The notes: generated from the letters alone by a model not told the origin. Shown: positions 33,099-44,468, counted from the stretch's first letter. The stretch: 64,000 nt of DNA from DATBLE01 sp963841405 (GCA_963841405.1 CAWJCM010000007.1:992001-1056000); one strand, 5' to 3'. Translations and numbers: made by a program.

Positions 33099-35009
33099 AT
33101 GGTCGAAGTCACCGCTGCACGACCCCTGGTGCCCGCGATCCGGGAGTCGCTCGCGCGCTCGCTCACGTACGCCGGGATACCGCTCGGTCTCGCGGCCTGC
33201 GTGGCCGTCGGCGCGTTCGGCTTCGCGAACGGTGGGTACTTTCCCGTCTCCTGGGGCTGGGGCAGCTTGGCGCTGCTCCTGCTCGTGGCGCTCGCACTCG
33301 CGGTGGGCGTGTCGGCCGAGCTGGGCGTCCTCGACGCCGTCTTTCTCGCCGGCTTCGCCGGATTGGTCGGCTGGATCGCGCTCTCGCTGCTATGGACGAC
33401 GGTCGTGCCGGACACCGTGCTCGAGGTCGAGCGCGCGCTCGTCTACCTCGCAGCGGCCGCGGCGGGCGTCCTGCTGCTGAGGCGACGATCGGTTGCGGCG
33501 GTCGTCCTCGGCCTCTGGGGGGCGCTGGTGATCGTCACGACGTATGCCCTGCTGACCCGTCTCTTCCCGGACCAGTTCGGAGCATTCGACCCGTTCTCCG
33601 GCTACCGACTCTCCGACCCGCTGGGCTACTGGAACGCGCTCGGCATCCTCTCCGCAGTCGGCTGGCTGCTCGCACTCGGTCTCGCTGCGCGCTGCGGACC
33701 CCTCGTCCGCTGCCTCGCGGCCGGCTCGACGGTGATCTTCGCGCTCGCCCTCTACTTCACCTACAGCCGCGCGAGCTGGATCGCGCTCGTCGTCGGACTC
33801 GCGGTCGCGGTCGCACTCGACACTCGACGCCTCCAGCTGATCACCATCGCCCTCGTGCTCGCGCCCTGGTCGATCACGGCAGTCGCCGTCGCCTCGACGT
33901 CACCCGCGCTGACGCACCAGAGCGCGGCGGTGAGCGCGGCCAGCCGCGACGGACACGGCCTCGCCGCGATCGCGATCGGGCTCGTGGTCGCGGCCTCGCT
34001 CACGATCCTGCTCGTCGACTGGCTCGCGTCCACGCTCACGGTGTCGTCCGGTCTCCGGCGGATCTACGCCGGCACGCTGCTGTTCCTGCTCGCGGCGTTC
34101 CTGATCGTCGTCTTCGGCCGCTACGGCTTTCCGCCGACGCTCGCGCGCAAGGCGTACGACTCCTTCAACGGGACGCTCGCCACGACGGACGATCTCAACA
34201 ACCGCCTACTCAACCTCTCGAGCAACGGGCGGACCGAGACCTGGCACACGGCCTGGCAGGAGGTGACCGAAAATCCGATCCTCGGCGGGGGAGCGGGCAG
34301 CTACGCCCAGTTCTGGTTCCAGCATCGGCGCGTCGGCTCTACCGTGCACGACGCCCACAACCTCTATCTCGAGACGCTCGCCGAGCTCGGCCCGGTCGGG
34401 CTCGCCCTGCTCCTGCTGACGCTCCTGGTGCCGTTCGCCGCCGTCGGGCGCGCCCGCTCGTCGCCGCTCGCCGTGGTTGCGTGCGGCGCCTACGTCGCGT
34501 TTCTCTTGCACGCTGCGATCGACTGGGACTGGGAGATGCCCGCGGTCACCCTGACGGGCCTGTTCTGCGCGATCGTGCTGCTCGCCTCCGGCCGGCGCGA
34601 CCGGAAGCCGCGACGGTTGCGCTCGGGCACGAGAATCGGCGGGGCCGTGGCCGTTGCCGGGCTCTTCGCGTTCGCGTTGATCGCGCTGCTCGGGAACAGC
34701 GCTGTCTCTGCGAGCTCGAAGTCCACCGACGGCGGCCACTATGCGCGGGCGGAGTCTCAGGCCCGGCAGGCGATGTCCTTCGTGCCGTGGTCGGCCGAGC
34801 CGTGGCGTCGCCTAGGAGAAGCCCAGCTGCTCTCCGGAGACCCCGCTGCCGCGCGGGTCAGCTTCCGCCGGGCGATCGAGAAGGACCGCCGCGACTGGAC
34901 GCTCTGGTTCGAGCTGGCCGAGGCGAGCCGCGGCGCCGAACGGCAGCAGGCGCTGGCCGAAGCCTCCCGCCTCAATCCGCTTGACGGACGCCTCCGCCCC
35001 CAGACCTGA
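33099..35009 (+). CDS. O-antigen ligase/polymerase-like membrane protein with C-terminal TPR segment
   Basis: 636 residues with about twelve TM helices. The Wzy/WaaL-type periplasmic loop contains NGRTETWHTAWQEVTENPILGGGAGSY and DAHNLYLETLAELG, the signature of O-antigen ligase-family proteins that transfer lipid-linked glycans. The last 90 residues (ARAESQARQAMSFVPWSAEPW, then AQLLSGDPAAARVSFRRAI) form TPR-like helices outside the membrane. ATG 33099 is preferred; TACGCT lies 9 nt upstream. The stop overlaps the ECF sigma ATG by one base, so regulation and glycan export are linked in one operon. Confidence 0.82.
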   Translation: MVEVTAARPLVPAIRESLARSLTYAGIPLGLAACVAVGAFGFANGGYFPVSWGWGSLALLLLVALALAVGVSAELGVLDAVFLAGFAGLVGWIALSLLWTTVVPDTVLEVERALVYLAAAAAGVLLLRRRSVAAVVLGLWGALVIVTTYALLTRLFPDQFGAFDPFSGYRLSDPLGYWNALGILSAVGWLLALGLAARCGPLVRCLAAGSTVIFALALYFTYSRASWIALVVGLAVAVALDTRRLQLITIALVLAPWSITAVAVASTSPALTHQSAAVSAASRDGHGLAAIAIGLVVAASLTILLVDWLASTLTVSSGLRRIYAGTLLFLLAAFLIVVFGRYGFPPTLARKAYDSFNGTLATTDDLNNRLLNLSSNGRTETWHTAWQEVTENPILGGGAGSYAQFWFQHRRVGSTVHDAHNLYLETLAELGPVGLALLLLTLLVPFAAVGRARSSPLAVVACGAYVAFLLHAAIDWDWEMPAVTLTGLFCAIVLLASGRRDRKPRRLRSGTRIGGAVAVAGLFAFALIALLGNSAVSASSKSTDGGHYARAESQARQAMSFVPWSAEPWRRLGEAQLLSGDPAAARVSFRRAIEKDRRDWTLWFELAEASRGAERQQALAEASRLNPLDGRLRPQT

Positions 35010-35563
35010 TGAAGGGCTTTCGCAGAGATCCGCTCGCAGATCCCGAGGACCTGATCCGTCACGTCTACGCCTACGCGGCCTACCGTCTCGGCAACAGCCA
35101 TGACGCCGAGGACGTCACCAGCGAGGTTTTCGAGCGCGCGATCCGGTACCACGGGAGCTACAACCGCTCGAAGGGCGAACCGCTCGCGTGGCTGCTCGGC
35201 ATCGCCCGGCGATGCGCCGACGACGCGCTGGCGCGTCCACGTGAGGAGCCGGTGCCGGAGGAGATCGCAGCGGTCGGGAGCGTGGAGGAGGACACCGTTC
35301 GTCGCGTGACGCTCGCCGCGGCGCTGGCGCAGCTGAGCGCGCGCGACCAGGAGCTGATCTCGCTTCGCTACGGGGCCGAGCTGACCGCGCCCCAGATCGC
35401 CCAGGTCCTGGACGCGCAGACCAATGCGATCGAGGTGGCGCTCCACCGCGCGCTCGCACGGCTCCGCCGCATCCTCGAAGCCGAGGAGGCGGAGACGGCA
35501 GGGCTGTCCGGCTCCGGCAAGGGTGTAAGGATCGCGGCCTCCGGTCGGTATCTATCCATGTAG
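35009..35563 (+). CDS. ECF-type RNA polymerase sigma factor
   Basis: 184-residue group 4 sigma factor. Region 2: YAAYRLGNSHDAEDVTSEVF; region 4: ELTAPQIAQVLDAQTNAIEV and an LxRALARLRR helix. ATG 35009 overlaps the TGA of the glycan ligase gene (TGATG). The next gene encodes a single-pass protein with a short cytoplasmic N-terminus, the position normally held by an anti-sigma factor. Confidence 0.9.
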   Translation: MKGFRRDPLADPEDLIRHVYAYAAYRLGNSHDAEDVTSEVFERAIRYHGSYNRSKGEPLAWLLGIARRCADDALARPREEPVPEEIAAVGSVEEDTVRRVTLAAALAQLSARDQELISLRYGAELTAPQIAQVLDAQTNAIEVALHRALARLRRILEAEEAETAGLSGSGKGVRIAASGRYLSM

Positions 35564-35597
35564 GCACGAAAGCGAACAACCGGGAGAGGGGAGTTAC

Positions 35598-36203
35598 ATG
35601 AAGGACGAAAGATTTCTCGAAGATGAGCTCGACGCGGGCCGTTCACGGCCGCGCGCCGAGTTCGTCACGTCGCTCGCAGGCGACGTGCGGGGGCGCGTGC
35701 GCCGCAGCCGGATCGGTCTGATGCTCGCGCTCTGCGGTCTGATGATCGTCGCCGTCGCGTCGTTCGGGGGCATCGGCTACGCGGCAGGGAACGAGCCTTC
35801 GCAGAGCAACTCGAGCGCCGCGGCGCAGTACGGGCCGTGGACGCCGCCGACCACGCCGGAGCAGCCGCCCGTGCCGGAGCAGCCGCCCGTGCCGGAGCAG
35901 CCGCCCGTGCCGGAGCAGCCGCCCGCGCCGGAGCAGCCGCCTGCGCCGGAGCCGCAGGCGTCCACGCCGCAGCAGGCGGCGACGTTCGCGCCGAAGGTCG
36001 TGAAGCCGAAGGTCGTTAAGAAGGCTGCAGTGAAGGCCGAGGCGACGGCGGTGGCCCCGAAGGCCGCCCCGGCGCACACCTCCTCGCAGCTGCCGTTCAC
36101 CGGCCTCGCGCTGTGGGTTCCGCTGGCGATCGGCCTGCTGCTGATCGCGTCCGGCGTTCTGCTCAGGACGCGGGCCAGGCGGCACGGCTCGGGCGTCCAC
36201 TAG
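35598..36203 (+). CDS. Proline-rich surface protein with LPFTG motif, possible anti-sigma partner
   Basis: 201 residues. N-terminal 38 residues (FLEDELDAGRSRPRAEFVTSLAGDV) are cytoplasmic, followed by a TM helix near 39-62, a Pro-rich region with five PEQPPV/A units, an Ala/Lys-rich stretch, then LPFTG, a second TM helix and RTRARRH. LPFTG-TM-basic tail is a sortase-type signal, but the internal first TM is unusual for such substrates. Following an ECF sigma gene directly, its N-terminal segment could hold the sigma factor. Shine-Dalgarno GGGAGAGGGGAG precedes ATG 35598. Confidence 0.75.
   Translation: MKDERFLEDELDAGRSRPRAEFVTSLAGDVRGRVRRSRIGLMLALCGLMIVAVASFGGIGYAAGNEPSQSNSSAAAQYGPWTPPTTPEQPPVPEQPPVPEQPPVPEQPPAPEQPPAPEPQASTPQQAATFAPKVVKPKVVKKAAVKAEATAVAPKAAPAHTSSQLPFTGLALWVPLAIGLLLIASGVLLRTRARRHGSGVH
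35856..35945 (+). repeat. Five tandem 18-bp coding repeats
   Basis: Five copies of an 18-bp unit encoding PEQPPV (last two PEQPPA) inside the LPFTG protein. Near-identical DNA copies suggest recent slippage expansion; copy number may vary between strains. Confidence 0.85.
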
Positions 36204-36226
36204 CGGCGCACGCACCGGCGTAATTC

Positions 36227-36265
36227 GACGACCGGGGTTCTGGAAGCAGCAGAACCCCGGTCGTC
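36227..36265. terminator. Strong bidirectional hairpin terminator
   Basis: 15-bp perfect stem (GACGACCGGGGTTCT and complement) with a 9-nt loop, between convergent genes ending at 36203 and 36268. No long T-run on either side. Confidence 0.75.
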
Positions 36266-36267
36266 AT

Positions 36268-37422
36268 CTATTCGGCGCCGGGTGTGACCGCGACGATGTC
36301 GGCCAGGTGGATCAACCGGAACGTGCTGCGGATCGCCCGCATCCGCTCGCGTTCGTCCTCGATCTCCGGGGAGACCCGCCAGAGGTCGCGCGCGCAGAGG
36401 AGCAACTCGCGGATCCGGTCGAGGTCCGACCCCGGATGGCCGTCTTCCTCGCAGGCGTTCAGCGCAAGGCCGAGGACGCCGACCGTGTCGGGCTGGCGTG
36501 TCCAGAGCAGCGGGCTGGCCATCGACAGATACTGGTGGATCCGCGCGAGCACCATCGGCTGGCTGAAGGTGTCGCTCCCCTTCGCCGGTGTCGTTGCGAG
36601 CGGCGGCTGCCCTTCCGCGATCCGGATGGCGTTGCCGGAGAGCATTCCTTGCACCTGGGCTTCGTCCAGCCCGGCCGTCCTTGCGGTGCGGAGCGCGATC
36701 AGCAGCGACGACGGCTGCTGGCCGTACGGATAGTCGGAGGCGTAGAGCACCTGCTCGGGCGAGACCTGGCGGAAGAAGTCGAGCAGGTCGATCGGGCTCC
36801 AGGCGGACGTGTCGAAGAAGACGCCGGGCTTGCCGGCGAAGTGGCGCATCAAGGCACCGAGGTCGGCGATGCCGGCGTGGGCGACGATCAGCTGAGCGTC
36901 GGGATAGGTGTCCACCAGCCGCGCGAGGTCGTCGGCGATCGGCGGCAGACCCCGGCCGCCGTGGATCAGGATCGGAACCTTCCGCTCCGCGGCGATCGCG
37001 AAGACGGGGGCGAGGCGCTCGTCGTTCAGCAGGAACTTCTGCGCCCTGGGGTGGAGCTTGATGCCTCTTGCACCGAGATCGAGGCACCGCTCGGCCTCCT
37101 CGATCGGCCGCTCGCCCAGATCGAGGCGGACGAACGGGATCAGCCGCCCCTCGCTGCGGGCGGCGTGCTCGAGCGTGCGGTCGTTCGGGGTCCGGAACGC
37201 CGGATGCCGGTCGGGCTCGTCCATGCAGAACATGAACGCGCGTGAGATTCCGTATCGCTCCATCACGCGCTCGAGCTCGTCGTAGTCGCCGACCATGCCA
37301 TCGATGTCGTGGCCGAGGTGCAGGTGCGCGTCGAAGGTGTCAGCACGCTCCGGGACTTCGCGGCGCAGCTCCGCGTCCCACTCCTCGATCAACCGCTGCG
37401 CGCGCACGACCGCTTCGTCCAC
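36268..37422 (-). CDS. Amidohydrolase-2-type metal-dependent hydrolase
   Basis: 384-residue TIM-barrel hydrolase/decarboxylase of the amidohydrolase superfamily. FDAHLHLGHD near residue 29 carries the first HxH metal site; RGIKLHPRAQKF, VPILIHGG and LIVAHAG supply further His, and LYASDYPYG near 250 the last Asp. A C-terminal extension of about 90 residues is of unknown role. GTG 37422 follows a TAGACT box by 7 nt on the reverse strand (37430-37435), back to back with the M24 peptidase promoter. Confidence 0.83.
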   Translation of the reverse strand: MDEAVVRAQRLIEEWDAELRREVPERADTFDAHLHLGHDIDGMVGDYDELERVMERYGISRAFMFCMDEPDRHPAFRTPNDRTLEHAARSEGRLIPFVRLDLGERPIEEAERCLDLGARGIKLHPRAQKFLLNDERLAPVFAIAAERKVPILIHGGRGLPPIADDLARLVDTYPDAQLIVAHAGIADLGALMRHFAGKPGVFFDTSAWSPIDLLDFFRQVSPEQVLYASDYPYGQQPSSLLIALRTARTAGLDEAQVQGMLSGNAIRIAEGQPPLATTPAKGSDTFSQPMVLARIHQYLSMASPLLWTRQPDTVGVLGLALNACEEDGHPGSDLDRIRELLLCARDLWRVSPEIEDERERMRAIRSTFRLIHLADIVAVTPGAE

Positions 37423-37429
37423 GCCTCTG

Positions 37430-37447
37430 AGTCTAGGCCTTTACGAT
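37430..37447. promoter_or_regulatory. Back-to-back -10 boxes for divergent leaderless genes
   Basis: Reverse-strand TAGACT (37430-37435), 7 nt from GTG 37422, and forward TACGAT (37442-37447), 9 nt from GTG 37457. The two divergent start codons are only 34 bp apart. Confidence 0.45.
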
Positions 37448-37456
37448 CAGGGTGCC

Positions 37457-38589
37457 GTGCCGGACGTCCTCATCTACGCGGATACGATCCGCTCGCCGGA
37501 GCTCCGGCACGAGCTGCCGCTCGCGATCCCGGATCCGTTCCTCTACGTCGAGCGCGACGGCAAACGGCACGTCGTCCTCACCTCCTTCGAGATCGACCGC
37601 GTCCGGGCGGTGTCCGGCGCGCCCGAGCCGCATGCCTACGAGAAGTTCGGCTACGACGATCTGATCGCGAAGGGGCTGCCGCGCGACGAGGTGCTGCTCG
37701 AGGTCGCGGTCAACGCAAGCCGGGCCCTCGGGGTGACCGAAGCGCTGGTGCCGTGGACCTTTCCGGCCAAGTTCGCCGACCGGCTGCGCGAGGGGGGTCT
37801 CGAGCTCTCCCCCGAGCTCGACTTCTTCCAGGACCGCCGCCGGGTCAAGAGCGATGCCGAGCTGGCCGGCATCCGGAGGGCGCAGCACGCGGCTGAGGCG
37901 GGGATGGACGCGGCCCGCGAGCTGTTGCGGCGGGCAGAGTCAAACGGCTCCGGCCTCGTCGTGGAGGGCGAGCCGCTCACGTCCGAGCGCATCAAGGTAG
38001 CGATCCTCGAGGCCTTCACCGCCCGCGGAACGGTTGCCGACGAGTTCATCGTCTCGCACGGGCCGCAGAGCGCGGTCGGGCACGACATGGGCTCCGGGCC
38101 GATCGCGGCCGGGGAGTCGATCGTGATCGACCTCTGGCCGAGGGACGTGGAGACCGCCTGCTACGCCGACATGACCCGGACGTACGTCGTCGGCGAGCCG
38201 CCGGAGGAGATCGTCCGCTACCACACCCTCTGCAAGGAGGCCCTCGACCGCTCGCTGGCGGCGATCCGGGCGGGCGTGCCGGGCGCAGACGTGTTCACGC
38301 TCGTCTGCGAGCTCTTCCACGAGGCGGGGCAGCCAACGCAGCTGTCGAAGCGGCCGGGCGAGGTACTCGTCGACGGCTTCTACCACGGCCTTGGGCACGG
38401 AGTCGGGCTCGAGGTCCACGAGGCGCCCACGCTCGGCCGCGCGCCGGGCGCGATGATCGCCGGTGACGTCGTCACGGTCGAGCCGGGCCTCTACCGGCAG
38501 GGCTTCGGCGGCGTCCGGCTCGAGGACCTCGTGCTCGTCACCGAGGACGGCGCCGAGAACCTGACCGAGTACCCGTACGATCTCGCCCC

Positions 38590-38593
<4 letters not shown>
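37457..38593 (+). CDS. M24-family Xaa-Pro aminopeptidase-like peptidase
   Basis: 378-residue pita-bread metallopeptidase. The five metal ligands are in VIDLWPRD, CYADMTRTY, YHGLGHGVGLEVHE, VTVEPGLY and VRLEDLVLV. The N-terminal creatinase-like domain covers about residues 1-150. Likely removes N-terminal residues preceding proline. GTG 37457; the stop overlaps the GTG of the acetyl-CoA synthetase gene by 4 bp. Confidence 0.88.
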
Positions 38594-40536
<1,943 letters not shown>

Positions 40537-40600
40537 GCGCTACGGCCGCGAGTGCGGATGCCGATGGCCGCAATCACCTCCGCAGGACTTCGCGACGCCT

Positions 40601-41044
40601 CTAGAACACGCCGGGGCCGAACCGGCTGTACGACCACGGCCAGTCCTCGATCCGCTCGCAGAGCCTGGCCTCCACGGGATTCGCCAGCACGTAGCCGCAG
40701 CGGTCGAAGACGCCGTCCTCGTCGACCGTCCGGCACTGGAAGCGCTCGGCGAAGACGCTGCCGAAGCGTCCGTAGCGCCGGTTGAACGCGCGGGCGTAGC
40801 GCGAGTGGAACCACTGCATCGCCCGCGACAGGCTGGAGGAACGGCCCTCGACGATCGCGTGGTAGTGGGTGCTCAGCACGGATGCGGCCTCGACCCGGAT
40901 CTCGAACCGCTTCTCCGCCTTCAGCAACATCCCGAGCGCCGCAGTCCGATCCTGCGGCGAAGGGAAGGGCGCGATCCCACATACGCCGCGCATCCAGACG
41001 TGGAAGTAGCCGTCGGGCAGCGACGTCCGGAGCACGTATCCCAT
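40601..41044 (-). CDS. REP-associated tyrosine transposase (RAYT, Y1 family)
   Basis: 147-residue HUH nuclease-like protein. The HUH motif is STHYHAIVEG near residue 61 and the catalytic Tyr lies in QWFHSRYARAFNRRYG near 85; the end VANPVEARLCERIEDWPWS is typical of the family's C-terminus. RAYTs are single-copy domesticated transposases that spread short palindromes. Start ATG 41044 (MGYVLRTSLPDGYFHV) matches the usual N-terminus. A long hairpin lies 50 bp upstream (41096-41145). Confidence 0.85.
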   Translation of the reverse strand: MGYVLRTSLPDGYFHVWMRGVCGIAPFPSPQDRTAALGMLLKAEKRFEIRVEAASVLSTHYHAIVEGRSSSLSRAMQWFHSRYARAFNRRYGRFGSVFAERFQCRTVDEDGVFDRCGYVLANPVEARLCERIEDWPWSYSRFGPGVF

Positions 41045-41095
41045 GAGACGACCGTACCTGGCCCGTGCGGCCCGGAGTACCTCTGTGGACGGATC

Positions 41096-41145
41096 GTGAC
41101 GCAAACGTTTCACCCCAGTCTCAGAGACCGGGTTGGAAACGTCAC
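41096..41145. repeat. Long imperfect palindrome next to the RAYT gene
   Basis: Outer arms GTGACG/CGTCAC, then ACGTTTC/GGAAACGT and GTCTC/AGAC nested around AG. It lies between the M16 protease stop (41183) and the RAYT start. It may be the transposase's own REP-like target or the protease terminator. Core sequence differs from the two dispersed families. Confidence 0.65.
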
Positions 41146-41182
41146 GAGCTCCGCCAGGTCCGTCGGAGGCCTGGCCTGCTGC

Positions 41183-42448
41183 TCAGCCGAGCAGCTGCTC
41201 GAACCGGTCGGCGTCCTCGAACGGGCCGATGACCGCGAGCCGGAGGGCGTCGTCGGCGATCAGGTCCTGCGCGACGCGCTGGACGTCGTCGGCGGTGACC
41301 GCCTCGATTCCTTCGATCACCTCGTCCGGCTCCGGTGCCCGGCCTTCCAGCACCTCGCGCCGCAGGCCGAACATGATCAACCCGTGCGGGCTCTCGATCT
41401 GGAGCGCGAAGCGGCCCTTGCCGAAGCTCTTGGCCTTCCGGAGCTCCTCCACCGGAACTGCCTCCGCCGCGATCTTCCGCAGCTCGGCCGCGACCGTCTC
41501 GACGGCGTCGTCGATCCGGTCGATGTCGACGCCCGCCTGCGCGTACAGCGACCCCACGTCGGTGTAGGCGTGGTTCGTCGCGAAGACGTAGTAGGCGAGA
41601 CCGCGCCGCTCGCGCACCTCGGTGAAGAGCCGCGACGACATGCCGCCGCCCAGCACCGTCGACAGGACCATCAGCACGTACCGGTCCGGATCGACGATCG
41701 GCCGGCTGCGGACGCCGAGGCAGATGTGGGCCTGGTCGGACGCTTTCGTATGCACCTTGACGCGCGAGCCGTTCACGGAGGCGAGCGCCGGTAGCGGCGT
41801 GCCCGTCGGCGCGTCCTCCAGGTCGCCGAGCAGCTCGCCGATTCGCTCGACCAGGTCGTCGCCGATCCGTCCGCCGACGCCGACGACCATCCGCGACGGC
41901 TTGTACCAGTCGCCGAGGTAGTCAAGGAACGAGTCGCGCGTCGCTTCCTGCACCGTCTCCTTGCGGCCGATGATGTCCCGGCCCAGCGGGTGGTCGCCGT
42001 AGACCAGCTCCTCGTAGACGCCGTCGACGAAGTCGCGCGGCGTGTCGAAGTACATGTTCATCTCCTCGATGATCACGCCCTTCTCGCGGTCGATCTCTCC
42101 GCCGTCGAACTTCGAGTTGCGGAGCATGTCGACGATCACGTCCAGCGCGACGTCCCGGTGCTCGGCCGCACACCTGACGTAGTACGCCGTGTACTCCTTG
42201 CCGGTGAAAGCGTTGAACTCGCCGCCGATCGCGTCGACCTCGCCGGCGATGTCGCGTGCGGTCGGTCGCCGCTCGGTGCCCTTGAAGAACATGTGCTCGG
42301 CGAAGTGGGCGATCCCGCTCGACTCCCGCGTCTCGTAGCGCGAGCCGGCCGAGAGCATGACGAAGCAGGAGACGGACTGGGCGGCGGGCATCGGCGCGGT
42401 CAGCACGCGCAGGCCGTTGTCCAGGGTCTGGCGCTCGAAGACGGACAT
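41183..42448 (-). CDS. M16-family zinc protease (mitochondrial processing peptidase-like)
   Basis: 421-residue pitrilysin-type peptidase. Inverted zinc motif HFAEHMFFKG near residue 46 (HxxEH) with the third ligand Glu near 122 (VIIEEMNM), and the M16 C-terminal domain with RERRGLAYYVFATN near 285. ATG 42448 lies 7 nt after a reverse-strand TACCAT box (42456-42461). Similar genes often follow pnp in actinobacteria, but here the neighbour is a membrane protein gene. Confidence 0.9.
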   Translation of the reverse strand: MSVFERQTLDNGLRVLTAPMPAAQSVSCFVMLSAGSRYETRESSGIAHFAEHMFFKGTERRPTARDIAGEVDAIGGEFNAFTGKEYTAYYVRCAAEHRDVALDVIVDMLRNSKFDGGEIDREKGVIIEEMNMYFDTPRDFVDGVYEELVYGDHPLGRDIIGRKETVQEATRDSFLDYLGDWYKPSRMVVGVGGRIGDDLVERIGELLGDLEDAPTGTPLPALASVNGSRVKVHTKASDQAHICLGVRSRPIVDPDRYVLMVLSTVLGGGMSSRLFTEVRERRGLAYYVFATNHAYTDVGSLYAQAGVDIDRIDDAVETVAAELRKIAAEAVPVEELRKAKSFGKGRFALQIESPHGLIMFGLRREVLEGRAPEPDEVIEGIEAVTADDVQRVAQDLIADDALRLAVIGPFEDADRFEQLLG

Positions 42449-42476
42449 GACCAGGATGGTAGCCGCGGCCGTGCGC

Positions 42477-44468
42477 TCAGCCGCGATGGAACTCGAACAC
42501 GGTCGTGCCGGCCAGGCCGGTCGGCTTGACCGAGAGCGTGCACGTTCCGCCCGCCCGCTCGGAAACAGGCAGGTCGCCCTGCCAGGTCGTCGGCGACGGA
42601 AACTCGAGGTGGCGAACGGGCTTGCCGTCGATCGAGATGTCAACGGCCTCAGCCTGCTTGATCAGCAGCGTGACGCTGAACGTTCCAGACGTGCAGTTGT
42701 AGGCGACCAGCCGGCCCTCGCCCGAGATGTCGCCGTTCGGCTCCAGGCCGGAGATCCACGAGCGCAACCGGAGCGGCTGCTCCAGCCTCCAGAGGACGAG
42801 TCCGGCCTGGGTCAGGCCCTGCTGCGTAATCTCGGCCCTCCGGTCACCGTGCAGCTTGATCCAGTTCGACACGATCGCGAACCTCGTCCTGGCGAGGCGC
42901 GACGCCGGCCCCACGACCGTCCCGTCGGGACGGACGGAGACGCTGTCCTGGGGCAGCGGCCCGGGCACGCCCGCTGCGTTCAGGCCGTAGACCCGGTCGA
43001 TCTGCGTGTTGAAGAACACCGTCTCCCATACGCCCGGCCACGACGGCTCGCCGTCGTAGAGGTACGCGATTTGCCTTCCGGCTACGTGGTCGGCCCACGA
43101 CGGATCGTCACCGAGGAAGGAGCGTTGCTGCGCCCGTGCCTCGTCCACGACGAAGCGGCTCGACACGACCGACGCCGCGACCAGCGCAGCGATCAGCGCG
43201 AACGGCACCCACTGCAGCCGCCGCCGCGGAACGATCGCGAACACGGCCGCGGCCGCCACCGCCACTCCCCGGTAGACCCAGGCCATCGTCGAGAGTGACG
43301 TCAGCGTGGAGAGCTTGAACATCGGGATCAGCGTCAGCGCGTCATGCATCCCGTAGATGTTCACGTAGCGGCGAACCGGCAGAAGCAGGAGCACGGCGAG
43401 GGCGCCGGCGGCGACCGCTCCGCGCACCACGTGCCCGCCCTCGGGGCCGCGGCGAAGCCACAGCACGAGCCCGATGAACAGCACCGGCGCGAGCCCGATC
43501 AGATTCCGTTCCACGATCCGGTCCGAGTAGCGCGAGGCGAAGGCGCCGACCTCGACGATCACCCAAACCGAGAGCGACGTCGCGACTGCCAGGTACGCGC
43601 GCACCCCCTCGTCCTGCTCGCCGCGGCGCAGAGCCTCGACGAGCTTCACCGCCACGGCGGCCACGGGGAAGAGGCCGCAGAGGATCAGCAGCGACCCGCC
43701 GTGGTAGAGGACGAATCGGGCCGCCGCGCCGACGCTGTACGAGGTGCTGGCGACGACGTCGTAGCCGCCGAGCGCTCCCCTGCCGGTCGCCAGCCGCCAC
43801 ACCGCCCACCCGGCCAGCAGCACGCCCAGCCCCAGGGCGGCCGGCAACTGCCGCCTGAGGCGCCCCCACGAGCGGGCGAGCCGAGCGTCGAGCAGCGCGG
43901 CTGTGACCAGCGCGGGAAGGAGCACGATCGCCTGGATCCGGGTGGCGCAGACGGCGACGAACGCGACCAGGAGGAGAATCTGGTTGCGGCGGCTCGGACG
44001 GGCGATCGCCGCTGCGCCTGCCCAGGCGGCCGTGACCAGCAACGGATAGAACAGCACCTCGGTCATCACCAGCCCCGAATAGGCAAGCACCGGCGTCGCG
44101 AGGGTGAGGGCCGCCGCCGTCAAAGCGCTCCTGCGCGGAACGAGGGTCCGCGCCCAGAGGTAGACCGGAACCGCGGCCAGCGACATCACCAGCGCCTGGA
44201 GGCCCTGGAGCAGGTCGTACCCGAAGCCGAGCCCGAACACGGCCAGCGGGAAGCCTGCGAGCAGCGGCGTCAGCAGGGAGTAGTACGGGGTCGGCCCGCC
44301 GAGGATCGACAGCGAGCCGTGCAGCCACAGGCTGCGGCCGAGCATTCCGTACACCATCTCGTCCGGCGCGATCCACGGCACGGGCACCTCGACTGCCGCC
44401 CAGGCTCTGAACGCGGTCGAGAGGAGGACGAGCGCGCCGAGCGCCACCCATTCGCTTCGGCGGCTCAC
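42477..44468 (-). CDS. Multi-spanning membrane protein, ArnT/GT39-like glycosyltransferase
   Basis: 663 residues. About eleven TM helices, with IAPDEMVYGMLGRSLW in the first periplasmic loop, the Asp-Glu pair typical of GT-C enzymes using lipid-linked sugars. After about residue 440 the C-terminal 220 residues are soluble and extracytoplasmic, ending in a beta-sandwich-like region. Likely modifies a cell-surface polymer. GTG 44468 overlaps the aminotransferase stop, so three genes (epimerase, aminotransferase, this) form one overlapping operon. Confidence 0.75.
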   Translation of the reverse strand: MSRRSEWVALGALVLLSTAFRAWAAVEVPVPWIAPDEMVYGMLGRSLWLHGSLSILGGPTPYYSLLTPLLAGFPLAVFGLGFGYDLLQGLQALVMSLAAVPVYLWARTLVPRRSALTAAALTLATPVLAYSGLVMTEVLFYPLLVTAAWAGAAAIARPSRRNQILLLVAFVAVCATRIQAIVLLPALVTAALLDARLARSWGRLRRQLPAALGLGVLLAGWAVWRLATGRGALGGYDVVASTSYSVGAAARFVLYHGGSLLILCGLFPVAAVAVKLVEALRRGEQDEGVRAYLAVATSLSVWVIVEVGAFASRYSDRIVERNLIGLAPVLFIGLVLWLRRGPEGGHVVRGAVAAGALAVLLLLPVRRYVNIYGMHDALTLIPMFKLSTLTSLSTMAWVYRGVAVAAAAVFAIVPRRRLQWVPFALIAALVAASVVSSRFVVDEARAQQRSFLGDDPSWADHVAGRQIAYLYDGEPSWPGVWETVFFNTQIDRVYGLNAAGVPGPLPQDSVSVRPDGTVVGPASRLARTRFAIVSNWIKLHGDRRAEITQQGLTQAGLVLWRLEQPLRLRSWISGLEPNGDISGEGRLVAYNCTSGTFSVTLLIKQAEAVDISIDGKPVRHLEFPSPTTWQGDLPVSERAGGTCTLSVKPTGLAGTTVFEFHRG

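Noticed and set aside
35856..35945. CRISPR-like array
   Set aside because: Units are contiguous 18-bp coding repeats without spacers, in frame as PEQPPV.
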